Shown here: piece by piece, positions 18,446-28,300 of the stretch | Position numbering within the stretch: position 1 is the stretch's first letter | Layout of the letters: each line of letters begins with the position of its first letter | NCBI GenBank assembly: GCA_964444665.1 | Contig: CAYUIE010000015.1 | Span: forward strand, 12,591 to 76,590 | Direction: 5' to 3' | From: CAYZTY01 sp964444665 | Lineage (GTDB): Bacteria; Planctomycetota; Phycisphaerae; Sedimentisphaerales; CAYZTY01 | DNA length: 64,000 bases | Notes under the pieces: generated by a model | Databases searched by the model: none | Told to the model about the DNA's origin: nothing | Seen by the model: the letters and a program-made list of their open reading frames with translations, nothing else | Position numbers and translations under genes: made by a program

Positions 18446-18988
18446 ATGCAATGGTATGTTCTTCGAGTTGCATCGAATAAGGAACAACAGGTCAGAGATA
18501 ATCTCGAGAGGAAGGTTATAATGGAGAATTTGGGGGACGTTATCGGCAGGATAATGGTCCCAACGGAGCAGATAAAGCGTATACGCAGCGGCAGGCAGAA
18601 GGTTCACAGGCGCAAGCTCTATCCTGGATATGTCTTTATGGAAATGCAGCCGAAGGAGGACGGGCGAATCCCCGAAAAGGCGTGGTTCGTAATAAAAGAG
18701 ACGGTGGGCGTGGGTGATTTTGTAGGAACAGAGGGAGTGCCAACCGCGATGCGAGACACGGATGTGGCGAAGATGCTCTCCGAGGTAGAGAAGCCTGATG
18801 ATTCGCCCAGTATCAAGGTGGATTTCGCGAAAGGCGATTTGGTTAAAATTCGGGAGGGAGCCTTTGAGAATTTCGAGGGCGCCGTTGATTCGATAGACAA
18901 CGAGCGGGGAATTGTGCGTGTAATAGTAACGATATTCGGGCGAAGCACGCCATTAGATATAGAGTATTGGCAGATTGAGAAGTTGTAA
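18446..18988 (+). CDS. nusG: transcription termination/antitermination protein NusG
   Basis: This 180-residue protein binds RNA polymerase and Rho or S10. The NGN domain starts QWYVLRVASNKEQ, and the LYPGYVF segment is the family signature. The C-terminal KOW domain runs from KGDLVKIREGAFENFEG to the end, with GRSTPLDIE before it. The frame extends upstream to a TTG at 18425, but the ATG at 18446 gives the usual N-terminus and has GGCGGG upstream. The secE-nusG-rplK order is the standard one. Confidence 0.95.
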   Translation: MQWYVLRVASNKEQQVRDNLERKVIMENLGDVIGRIMVPTEQIKRIRSGRQKVHRRKLYPGYVFMEMQPKEDGRIPEKAWFVIKETVGVGDFVGTEGVPTAMRDTDVAKMLSEVEKPDDSPSIKVDFAKGDLVKIREGAFENFEGAVDSIDNERGIVRVIVTIFGRSTPLDIEYWQIEKL

Positions 18989-19013
18989 ACAGAGACTTTT
19001 AAGCGATTGAGAA

Positions 19014-19439
19014 ATGGCTAAGAAGGTAGCATTTCAAATTAAATTGCAGGCACCCGGCGGAAAGGCAACACCTGCGCCGCCGATAGGGCCGGCGCTGGGA
19101 CAGCGTGGAGTTAATATCGGCCAATTTGTCTCGCAGTTTAATGAAAGAACAAAAGAGTTGAATGGGATGATTGTGCCGGTGGTAATAAGTGTGCACGGTG
19201 ATAAGAGTTTTACTTTCGAGGTCAAGAGCCCACCGGCGGCGGTTCTTTTGAAGGATATTGCACAAGTTGCCAAGGGCAGCGGCGTTCCGAACAAAGAGAA
19301 GGTTGGCAAAGTGAACAGGCAGCAGATACGCAAGATAGCAGAGAGGAAATTCAACGATCTTAACGCTTACGATATGGACCAGGCCGAAAAGATAATCGAA
19401 GGAACGGCCCGGAGTATGGGGATAGAAATAGAGAATTGA
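19014..19439 (+). CDS. rplK: 50S ribosomal protein L11
   Basis: This 141-residue protein of the GTPase-associated centre binds 23S rRNA and contacts EF-G and EF-Tu. The N-terminal domain includes the proline-rich PAPPIGPALGQRGVNI signature (about residues 20-36), the thiopeptide-contact region. The C-terminal rRNA-binding domain includes the KVGKVNRQQIRKIAE helix. Length is standard. It lies 25 bases after nusG. Confidence 0.97.
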   Translation: MAKKVAFQIKLQAPGGKATPAPPIGPALGQRGVNIGQFVSQFNERTKELNGMIVPVVISVHGDKSFTFEVKSPPAAVLLKDIAQVAKGSGVPNKEKVGKVNRQQIRKIAERKFNDLNAYDMDQAEKIIEGTARSMGIEIEN

Positions 19440-19489
19440 ACAGGTAGAGGGCAGTTGGAAGGGAAGTGGGTTTATAAACAGGACTGATT

Positions 19490-20167
19490 ATGGGCCAGAG
19501 AGGCAAAAAATATAAGAAGCAAGCCGAGTCATTAGTCAAAGATTCTGTAGAGCTTGCGGAAGCCGTCAGGCAAATCAAATCTGTAGCTTCGGCCAAGTTT
19601 GACCAGAGCATTGATTGTGTTTTGCAATTGGGTATAGACCCGAAACAAGCCGACCAGCAGGTTCGAGGGTCGGTTTCACTGCCGTATGGCATAGGGAAAC
19701 AAAAAAAGGTGGTTGCCTTCTGTGAGGATTCTGAAGTGGAAGGGGCCAGGCAGGCCGGGGCCATTGAGGCTGGTTGCGATGAGTTAATTGAAAAGATTCA
19801 GGGCGGATGGGCAGATTTCGACGTGGCTGTCGCTTCGCCAAAAGTAATGGGCAAAGTCGGCAAGCTCGGCCGTACCCTGGGACCTCAGGGCAAGATGCCA
19901 TCTCCGAAAAATGGCACAGTAACAACAGATATAGCAAAGACAGTGGCGGAGTTTGCCGCTGGAAAGGTGGAATTTAGAAACGATGCCGGCGGTAATGTGC
20001 ACGCCGTTGTAGGTAAACAAAGCTTTGAATCAGAGAAGCTAATTGGCAATATCGAAGCGTTTATTGCGCACATAAAGGGGCTCCGGCCGGTAACGGCAAA
20101 GGGCACCTATATAAAAAACGTGTTTATATCCGCGACGATGAGTCCAAGCGTGCAGTTAAGTATGTAA
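19490..20167 (+). CDS. rplA: 50S ribosomal protein L1
   Basis: This 225-residue L1-stalk protein contains the central signature GRTLGPQGKMPSPKNGT (about residues 124-140) and the late segment TAKGTYIKNVFISATM. The family can also repress its own operon by binding mRNA. Length is near the bacterial norm of 225-235. It is preceded by rplK and followed by rplJ in the standard order. Confidence 0.97.
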   Translation: MGQRGKKYKKQAESLVKDSVELAEAVRQIKSVASAKFDQSIDCVLQLGIDPKQADQQVRGSVSLPYGIGKQKKVVAFCEDSEVEGARQAGAIEAGCDELIEKIQGGWADFDVAVASPKVMGKVGKLGRTLGPQGKMPSPKNGTVTTDIAKTVAEFAAGKVEFRNDAGGNVHAVVGKQSFESEKLIGNIEAFIAHIKGLRPVTAKGTYIKNVFISATMSPSVQLSM

Positions 20168-20254
20168 ATTGGAAACGTTTTGTCTCGCAAAGGGCCGGCA
20201 GATAAGGAACTATTAAACGGCTGTTTCGAGATAAGATTTACGAACGGGTGAGCA

Positions 20255-20782
20255 ATGAGTAAGAATGTAAAGGAATTAATTCAACAAGAGCTGGAGAATA
20301 AGTTCAGAGATGTTGACAACCTGGTGGTTGTTGGATTAAGAGGTATCAGAGGTGTTGAGAATAACCAGATGCGAGGGGCGCTTAAGGAGAAGGCGATAAA
20401 GCTTTTAGTTGTGAGGAATTTGCTGATGAAAAGGACTCTCGAGAAACTCGGAATAGCAGCGGCGGGAGTTCTGTTTAGCGGCCCATGTGCGGTAGTTTAC
20501 GGCGGCGAGAGTGTTGTTGATGTTTCAAAGGAAATCGCTTCGTGGGGTGAGAAGCTGCCGAAGCTCGAAGTAAAGGGTGCATATGTCGAAGGGCGGGTTC
20601 TGGATGCCGAAGCTGCCCGGGCACTTTCGAAGATGCCGAACCTGGCGCAACTCAGAAGCGAGGTTGTATTTCTTGCAAATACGCCCGGATTGAATCTGGC
20701 AAGAGTAATAGTAAGTCCTTCACAGATTATAGCCGGCTGCATAAAGACCATTATCGAGAAAGAAGAGAAACAAGCGGCATAA
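20255..20782 (+). CDS. rplJ: 50S ribosomal protein L10
   Basis: This 175-residue stalk base protein anchors L7/L12 dimers. The N-terminal rRNA-binding domain contains VVGLRGIRGVENNQMR and a VVRNLLMKRTL helix. The C-terminal helical part, from about residue 135, carries the L12-binding helix. In many bacteria the L10-L12 complex represses translation at the rplJ leader, and the 87-base leader here could serve this, but I see no clear structure. Confidence 0.95.
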   Translation: MSKNVKELIQQELENKFRDVDNLVVVGLRGIRGVENNQMRGALKEKAIKLLVVRNLLMKRTLEKLGIAAAGVLFSGPCAVVYGGESVVDVSKEIASWGEKLPKLEVKGAYVEGRVLDAEAARALSKMPNLAQLRSEVVFLANTPGLNLARVIVSPSQIIAGCIKTIIEKEEKQAA

Positions 20783-20956
20783 GCTGCGAGATGCTGTTCG
20801 AGAAAACTTGAGCAGGAGTTTTAATTTGCTGATTAGGAGGCGGGTTTCGACAAACTAATAATAGAATTGCCTTTGCGGTTGCCCCGATTACGGGTTAAAC
20901 GGGACGAAGTAGTTTCGGCTACTACAGAGGCTTTCAAGCGATAGGAGTTTTTCAAA

Positions 20957-21388
20957 ATGACAAAGGAAAAAGCGGCTGAGGCCAAAGAAGACAAGAGCTG
21001 GGGTAAAAAGATTAAGGAACTTGGCGACAAGATTATGGGTTTGACTCTAATGGAAGCCAAGGAGCTTGGTGATTATCTGAAAGAAGAGCACGGTATCGAG
21101 CCTGCAGCGGGCGGAGCAGTGATGGTTGCGGGCGCAGTACCGGTCGGCGGTGCTGCGGAAGAGGCGGCAGAGGAAAAGACCACTTTTGACGTGGTTCTGA
21201 AGGAATTTGGTGAGAAGAAGATTCAGGTTATCAAGGAAGTACGTGCCTTGACGAGCTTGGGTCTCAAGGAGGCCAAAGACCTTGTAGAAGGCGCACCCAA
21301 GCCGGTTAAAGAAGGTGTGAGCAAGGCGGAGGCCGAGGAAGCACAAAAGAAATTGCAGGAGGCCGGTGCGACGGTGGAGGTTAAATAA
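20957..21388 (+). CDS. rplL: 50S ribosomal protein L7/L12
   Basis: This 143-residue stalk protein recruits translation GTPases. It has a Lys/Glu-rich N-terminal extension of about 20 residues. The dimerisation helices (about 20-50) follow, then an Ala/Gly/Val hinge (AAGGAVMVAGAVPVGGA) and the C-terminal domain with KKIQVIKEVRALTSLGLKEA and LVEGAPKPVKEG. The extension makes it longer than the usual 120-130. A 174-base gap separates it from rplJ; it contains a short AGTAG/CTACT hairpin but no T tract. Confidence 0.97.
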   Translation: MTKEKAAEAKEDKSWGKKIKELGDKIMGLTLMEAKELGDYLKEEHGIEPAAGGAVMVAGAVPVGGAAEEAAEEKTTFDVVLKEFGEKKIQVIKEVRALTSLGLKEAKDLVEGAPKPVKEGVSKAEAEEAQKKLQEAGATVEVK

Positions 21389-21519
21389 AACGGTAGTTGA
21401 GTTCAATATCTCGAATTTACGAGTGGTCGATGTGCAGTCTGACTGTGCGTAAGTGAGGGAGTGTTTTTTGTTTATGAGGTTTGCCCGAGTTGCGGGACTT
21501 TTAATGTGGAGACTATTTA

Positions 21520-24500
21520 ATGAGTTCTCAAGCGGTGCGGAATTTCAGCAAAATAGGCGATGCTATCAAGATCCCGGACTTGATACTAATCCAACGTGAC
21601 AGTTATCGCAGTTTTTTGCAGGAACATCTTGAGCCAAATAAGAGAAAGAACATGGGTCTTGAGGCGCTTTTTCAGGAGGTGTTCCCGATAGAGAGCTACG
21701 ACAAGACGATGCATCTTGATTATATTTATTATGAATTGGACAGACCTCGTTACAGCCTTCAGGAATGTAGAGACCTGCGTCTGACTTACGGATATCCACT
21801 GAAGATTTGTTGTCGACTGCACCGGCAGGGCGGGGAGGAGATTGCCGAGCAGACGGTATTTCTTGGCGAGATACCGGTTATGGTAGGTGGCGGCGAGTTT
21901 ATTATCAATGGTGCCGAGCGGGTGATAGTCAGTCAGCTTCACAGAAGTCCGGGCGTCGATTTCCTTATCGAAAGCAAGGAGGGCGACCGTGTTTTGCACG
22001 GCGGGCGAATAATACCGGAGCGAGGCAGCTGGATAGAGATAAGTGTATCGCGCAAGGACGTGATGGTAGTCAGAATCGACCAGTCAAGCAAGATACCAGC
22101 AACGACTTTTTTGCGTGCGATGACCGAGGAGTACGGTACAACAGAACAAATCATTCGACTTTTCCATTCGACAAAAGTGCTTTCGGGTTCAAGGTTGAAT
22201 GCATCGATGTGGGCAGCTAAACCCGTAGTTGATGAGAAGAGTGGTGAGGTGATAGTAGAGGCCGGCACGCAGATTGGCGACCGACTACAGCGCGTCCGAC
22301 AGAGTAAAATCAAAGAGGTCGAGATTATCGATGATTTGAACGATATGCTGATTATTAACACTCTGGTAGAAGACGACTGCCCAAACCACAAGAAGGCCTT
22401 GTTAAAGATTTATTCTCGCCTCAGGCCCGGTAATCCTCCACAAATAGACAAAGCAACTAATTTCTTTACCGAAAAGTTTTACGATTCCAACCGTTACAGG
22501 CTGGGTAAAGTCGGCAGATTCAGGCTGAATCGCAAGTTTAATCAAAACGTACAAGAAGGTGAGATGACGCTTCGGCCGGAAGATTTTCTCAATAGTATGA
22601 AATATATATTTGGATTGCGGAATAATCAGGGGGAGATCGATGATATAGACCATTTAGGTAACAGGAGACTTAGAACAATAGAAGAGTTGGCTGCCGATGA
22701 GATTCGCAAGGGGCTATTAAAACTTCGCCGTACTGTTCAGGAACGGATGAGTATGAATTCGAGTATGAAAGAGCCTGAGAATGTGATTCGCGTAGCCGAC
22801 CTGGTCAATTCCAAGAGCGTTTCAAGCAGTATTGATTATTTCTTTGGCAGAGGTGAGCTGAGTCAGGTTGTTGACCAGACGAATGCATTGAGTCAACTTA
22901 CTCACGAGAGACGTCTCAGTGCTCTTGGTCCCGGTGGTTTGAACAGGAAGCGAGCCGGTTTTGAAGTTCGCGACGTTCATATCAGCCACTATGGGCGTAT
23001 TTGTCCGATAGAGACGCCGGAGGGTACCAATATCGGGCTGATAGCATCGCTTGGAATATTCGCGATGATTGATGAGTACGGTTTTTTGATTACGCCGTAT
23101 CAGAAAGTAGAGAAGGATAAGGTTACCGGCGAGATTGTATATCTGCGTGCGGACGAAGAGATGCAGGTCGTGTTCGCTCCTCCAGGTGTTGTTAAGGAGA
23201 AGGGAAAGAAGATACCTGAGGGTATGGTCTTAGGACGAAGGAGAGGAGACCTGGCTCAGGTAGACAGTACAGATATCGACTATATAGATATATCGCCGAA
23301 ACAGATTGTTGGTGTCTCTGCAGCTTTGATACCGTTCCTGGAACATGACGATGCGAATCGGGCGTTGATGGGCTCGAATATGCAACGTCAGGCCGTGCCA
23401 CTTTTAACGGCCGAGTCTCCCCTTGTCAGTACGGGGATGGAGACGCATGTTGCGAGAAACTCGAGTATGGTGGTGCGGGCGAGAAATGAGGGCACGGTTA
23501 CGGAAGCGGATGCAGGTAAGATAGTTGTTAATGGCACAGACGAATATGAGCTTGCGAAGTATGTCGGGTTGAATGAGAGAACTTGTCTTAATCAGCGCCC
23601 GGTAGTGAAGCTCGGCGAAAAGGTCAAGAAAGGCCAGATAATAGCCGATGGCGGAGGGACTGACTATGGCGAGCTGGCTCTCGGCAAGAATGTCCTGGCT
23701 GCCTTTGTGCCTTTCGACGGCTACAACTTCGAGGATGCTATAATCGTCAGTGAGAAACTCGTCAAAGGCGACGTTTTCACGAGTATTCATATAGATGAAT
23801 TTACAGTTGAGGTCAGGGAAACAAAGCTTGGTCGGGAAGAGTTTACCAGAGACATTCCAAACGTCGGTGAAAAAGCGCTTCGTAACCTCGATGCCGACGG
23901 GATAATTCGGGAAGGTACACGTGTATATCCCGCAGATATTCTTGTAGGAAAGGTCTCACCAAAGAGCAAGACGGAACTTACTCCGGAGGAGAAGCTTCTT
24001 CACGCGATATTCGGCAGAGCCGGCGAAGATGTGAAAAATGATTCGCTCGAGGTGCCAACCGGCTATGAAGGAGTTGTGATAGAGACTAAGCATTTTGCAC
24101 GGCGCGGTGTCGGCAGTGAGGAACAGCTTAAGGCGCAAAGGGCTGAGCTGAAAAATTATGAGGCTCAGATGAAGGCCAAAGAGTGTACGTATTTCAGGCA
24201 AATGATACGTATTGTTCATGAAAAGTATGATGTGAATATAGTGGACCCATCCACTCGTCAGCGTGTAGGTGTCAGTGACGATGACGAGGTGATTTATGAG
24301 CAGATAGAGCACTTCGAAATTACGTGGGTCAAGCCCGCTGCCGAAAAGCAGCAAGTTCAAAAGATGTTGGACGAGCTATGGCCGCAGCTGGTTGAGCTGC
24401 AGGAGGAGAAGAAACGTAAAATCGACCGAATGAAGCGAGGTGATGAGCTTCCGAGCGGTGTCCTGGAGATGGTGAAAATTTATATAGCCACGAAGAGGAC

Positions 24501-25287
24501 ATTGGCAATAGGTGATAAGATGGCGGGCCGGCACGGCAATAAGGGAGTAATTGCGCGAATTATGCCGGAAGAAGATATGCCGTTTTTGGAGGACGGTACG
24601 AGTTTGGATATATTACTGAACCCACTCGGTGTGCCGAGTCGAATGAATGTGGGACAGATTCTGGAGACGCATCTTGGATGGGTTGCAAAGGTATTGGGAT
24701 TCCGGGCCGTTACGCCGGTTTTCGATGGAGCAACTGAACAGGAGCTTCAGGAGCTTATGAAAGAGGCGGATGAAAAAACAAAGACGCGTAAAACCGAACT
24801 TGAGCAGACAGAGAAGTCGCCGCCTGCAGATGAGTTGTTTGTATCGATACCGTCGAGTTTGAAGGCAAGGCTTTATGACGGCAGAACCGGTGAGCCCTTC
24901 GGTCAGGATGCTACTATCGGCTACATTTATATGATGAAATTGCATCATCTTGTCGACGACAAGATACACGCCAGGGCCACGGGGCCTTACAGTCTGATTA
25001 CGCAGCAGCCATTGGGCGGCAAGGCGCGGACGGGCGGTCAGAGATTTGGTGAGATGGAAGTATGGGCACTTGAAGGATATGGTGCGGCTTATACACTGCA
25101 GGAGATGCTGACAGTTAAAAGTGACGACGTTGAGGGCCGGACCAAGATTTATGAGTCAATGGTGAAGGGCAAAAATACACTGGAGGCCGGCACCCCCATT
25201 TCCTTTGATGTGCTGTGTAACGAGATACGCGGATTAGGGCTGAATATACAACTTGAGAAGAAGCGACTTGGCTCTTCGGTTATATAA
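21520..25287 (+). CDS. rpoB: DNA-directed RNA polymerase subunit beta
   Basis: This 1255-residue catalytic subunit forms the active centre with beta-prime. Visible signatures are the rifampicin-pocket cluster (GELSQVVDQTN, LTHERRLSALGPGGL), CPIETPEGTNIGL, GYNFEDAI and DKMAGRHGNKG. The main resistance positions equivalent to Escherichia coli D516, H526 and S531 are the sensitive residues D, H and S, so no classical rifampicin resistance is predicted. The gene is followed 47 bases later by rpoC. A small CCCGAT/ATCGGG hairpin (about 25293-25307) lies in the gap without a T tract. Confidence 0.98.
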   Translation: MSSQAVRNFSKIGDAIKIPDLILIQRDSYRSFLQEHLEPNKRKNMGLEALFQEVFPIESYDKTMHLDYIYYELDRPRYSLQECRDLRLTYGYPLKICCRLHRQGGEEIAEQTVFLGEIPVMVGGGEFIINGAERVIVSQLHRSPGVDFLIESKEGDRVLHGGRIIPERGSWIEISVSRKDVMVVRIDQSSKIPATTFLRAMTEEYGTTEQIIRLFHSTKVLSGSRLNASMWAAKPVVDEKSGEVIVEAGTQIGDRLQRVRQSKIKEVEIIDDLNDMLIINTLVEDDCPNHKKALLKIYSRLRPGNPPQIDKATNFFTEKFYDSNRYRLGKVGRFRLNRKFNQNVQEGEMTLRPEDFLNSMKYIFGLRNNQGEIDDIDHLGNRRLRTIEELAADEIRKGLLKLRRTVQERMSMNSSMKEPENVIRVADLVNSKSVSSSIDYFFGRGELSQVVDQTNALSQLTHERRLSALGPGGLNRKRAGFEVRDVHISHYGRICPIETPEGTNIGLIASLGIFAMIDEYGFLITPYQKVEKDKVTGEIVYLRADEEMQVVFAPPGVVKEKGKKIPEGMVLGRRRGDLAQVDSTDIDYIDISPKQIVGVSAALIPFLEHDDANRALMGSNMQRQAVPLLTAESPLVSTGMETHVARNSSMVVRARNEGTVTEADAGKIVVNGTDEYELAKYVGLNERTCLNQRPVVKLGEKVKKGQIIADGGGTDYGELALGKNVLAAFVPFDGYNFEDAIIVSEKLVKGDVFTSIHIDEFTVEVRETKLGREEFTRDIPNVGEKALRNLDADGIIREGTRVYPADILVGKVSPKSKTELTPEEKLLHAIFGRAGEDVKNDSLEVPTGYEGVVIETKHFARRGVGSEEQLKAQRAELKNYEAQMKAKECTYFRQMIRIVHEKYDVNIVDPSTRQRVGVSDDDEVIYEQIEHFEITWVKPAAEKQQVQKMLDELWPQLVELQEEKKRKIDRMKRGDELPSGVLEMVKIYIATKRTLAIGDKMAGRHGNKGVIARIMPEEDMPFLEDGTSLDILLNPLGVPSRMNVGQILETHLGWVAKVLGFRAVTPVFDGATEQELQELMKEADEKTKTRKTELEQTEKSPPADELFVSIPSSLKARLYDGRTGEPFGQDATIGYIYMMKLHHLVDDKIHARATGPYSLITQQPLGGKARTGGQRFGEMEVWALEGYGAAYTLQEMLTVKSDDVEGRTKIYESMVKGKNTLEAGTPISFDVLCNEIRGLGLNIQLEKKRLGSSVI

Positions 25288-25334
25288 AATTTTCCCGATC
25301 AATCGGGATTAAATAGAATTAGAGGTTCCTGAAA

Positions 25335-28300
25335 ATGGTGGAATCGGTTTACGATCGTATAAACGATTACGGCTCCGTAAGGATTACGCTGTCCGGCCCG
25401 AACGACATTCGCAGCTGGTCGTTCGGAGAGGTTCGCAAACCTGAGACTATTAATTACCGGACGTATCGGCCTGAGAAAGACGGGCTTTTTTGTGAACGTA
25501 TTTTTGGGCCCGAACGAGACTGGGAATGTGCGTGCGGCAAATATAAAGGCACAAAATTCAAGGGGATTATTTGTGACCGCTGCGCGGTGAAGGTTACACA
25601 TAGCCGAGTTCGTCGAAAAAGGATGGGTCATATTAATCTTGCTGCACCTGTTGTTCATATATGGTTTTTCAAGTCGATGCCCAGCCGGTTGGGTACGCTT
25701 TTGGCGATGAAGACATCGGACCTGGAAAAGGTAATTTATTTTCAGGATTATTTGGTTGTTGATGTCGGGCAGAGCCCGTTGAAACTCAAGCAGCTTCTTA
25801 CAGAAGAAGAATACCGGGAAGCAATGCACAAATACGGCGGCTCATTCAAGGCGTTGATGGGGGCCGAGGCGGTCAAGGAACTTCTCAAAGGACTTGACCT
25901 GGATGTTTTGAGGGCGGAGTTACGTGAGTCCATAACCAAGACGCATAGTAAACAGAAAATAAAGGACCTTACCAAAAGGCTGAAGGTTGTGGATATGATT
26001 AGCAACAGCGTTAACAAACCTGAATGGATGGTCATGGACGTCATACCGGTTATCCCGCCGGACCTTCGTCCGTTGGTTTTGCTCGAGAGTGGTAATTTCG
26101 CGACAAGTGACCTTAACGACCTTTACCGGCGCATAATAAACCGTAACAACCGACTTAAGAAGCTTATCGATTTGAATGCGCCCGAGGTAATAGTGCGCAA
26201 TGAGAAGAGAATGCTGCAGCAGGCTGTGGATGCTCTTCTCGATAACAGCCGGTGTCGCCGGCCCGTGTTGGGCAGCAACAATCGACCATTGAAGAGCTTG
26301 ACGGATATGATCAAGGGCAAACAGGGTCGATTCCGTGAGAATCTTCTGGGCAAACGGGTCGACTACTCGGCTCGTTCGGTCATAGTTATTGGTCCGCATT
26401 TGAAGCTTTATCAGTGTGGATTGCCGAAGAAAATAGCTTTAGAGCTCTATCAGCCTTTCATCATTCGAGAGCTGAAGGAGCGTGGGCTTGCCGATACCAT
26501 TAAAAGCGCCAAGAGGATGCTCGAACGAAGGGATGAGCACGTTTGGGATATTCTTGAAGAGGTAATTCATCAGCATCCCGTGCTTCTGAACCGGGCGCCG
26601 ACACTGCACCGTATGGGTATTCAGGCCTTTGAGCCGGTGCTTGTCGAAGGCAATGCCATTATGATTCATCCCTTAGTTTGCAGAGGCTTCAATGCCGACT
26701 TCGACGGCGACCAGATGGCGGTTCACCTTCCACTGAGCATCGAAGCCCAGGTAGAAGCTTACGTATTGATGCTTTCGACGAACAGTATTTTCTCGCCGGC
26801 AAATGGCACTCCCATAGTTGGGCCTTCCCAGGATATTGTACTGGGTAATTACTATACTACATATCTAATGGAGGGTGAAAAGGGCCAAGGGATGGCTTTC
26901 AGGGACACGTTTGAGGCGATAATGGCTTACGATACCGGCAAAGTGAGTATTCACGCTAAAATTAAGGTGCGAATTGATGAAAACAAGGATATTGTCAGCG
27001 ACAGCGGCAAGCAGCGAGGTGGTATCATTGAAACCACAGTAGGCCGATGTTTATTTAACGATATTCTGTCCGAGGAGATGCCATTTTACAATCAGAGTAT
27101 GACCCAAAAACGGCTCAGTGGAGTCATTAGCGATTGCTACAAGATAATGGGCAGCTGTGAGACTATCGATTTGCTTGATAGAATAAAGGACATTGGCTTT
27201 AAGAGCGCCACCCTTGCCGGCATTAGTTTTGGATTAACGGATTTGAAGGTGCCGACCAAGAAGCAATCTATTATTAACGAGACCCAGAAGAAAGTCGATA
27301 AAATCCAGAAAAACTACCAGAGTGGTATTTTGACCGAAGGCGAGAGATATAACCAGATTATAGATGCCTGGACACATGCCCGTGTGGCGGTTGCAACCGA
27401 GATGATGCGTGAGCTTAAAGAAGATACACGTGACGGTAAGCCTTATTTGAATCCCATTTACCTGATGAGTGATTCCGGAGCACGTGGAAGCGTTGACCAG
27501 ATACAACAATTGGCCGGTATGCGAGCGTTGATGGCAAAGCCCAGCGGCGAGATAATTGAGACCCCTATCAAGGCAAACTTCAGGGAAGGATTGAGCGTTC
27601 TGGAGTACTTTAGCTCAACTCACGGGGCGCGTAAAGGTCTGGCGGATACCGCCTTGAAGACCGCAGACTCAGGTTATCTGACGCGTAAGCTGGCGGATGT
27701 GGCGCAGAATGTGATAGTTACCGAGATTGACTGCGGCACGTTGCAGGGGATTACGAAAAGCACTGTTTACAAAGGTGAGCAGGTTGATGTGCCTTTGAGC
27801 CAGTTAATTATAGGCAGAACGGCCAGGGATAATATTCGCAATCCAATTACCGACGAGATGGTAGTTCGTGAGAACGAGGTTATAACTCCCGAAGCGGCAC
27901 AAAAGATTGAAGCATTAGGCCTTGATGCTATCAGAGTCAGAAGCCCATTGACCTGCGACAGCCCCCTGGGTATTTGTGCAAAGTGCTACGGATGGGATAT
28001 GAGCACAGGCCGGTTGGTCGAAGAAGGGCTGGCTGTGGGCATCGTAGCTGCTCAGTCGATTGGAGAGCCGGGCACACAGTTGACTATGCGCACCTTCCAT
28101 ACCGGGGGAGTTGCATCCCGCGCTATTCTTGAACGCGAGCAGAAGGCTCCACAAGATGGTAAGGTCCAATATAAGGACTTGAATGTGGTTTCAGTGAAGG
28201 ACCTTTCCGGCAGCGAGCAGGAAATTGCGTTGAAGCGTAATGGAGAGATGACGCTGGTAGATGAGAAAGACAGGGAGCTTGAAAGATTCAAGGTTCCTTA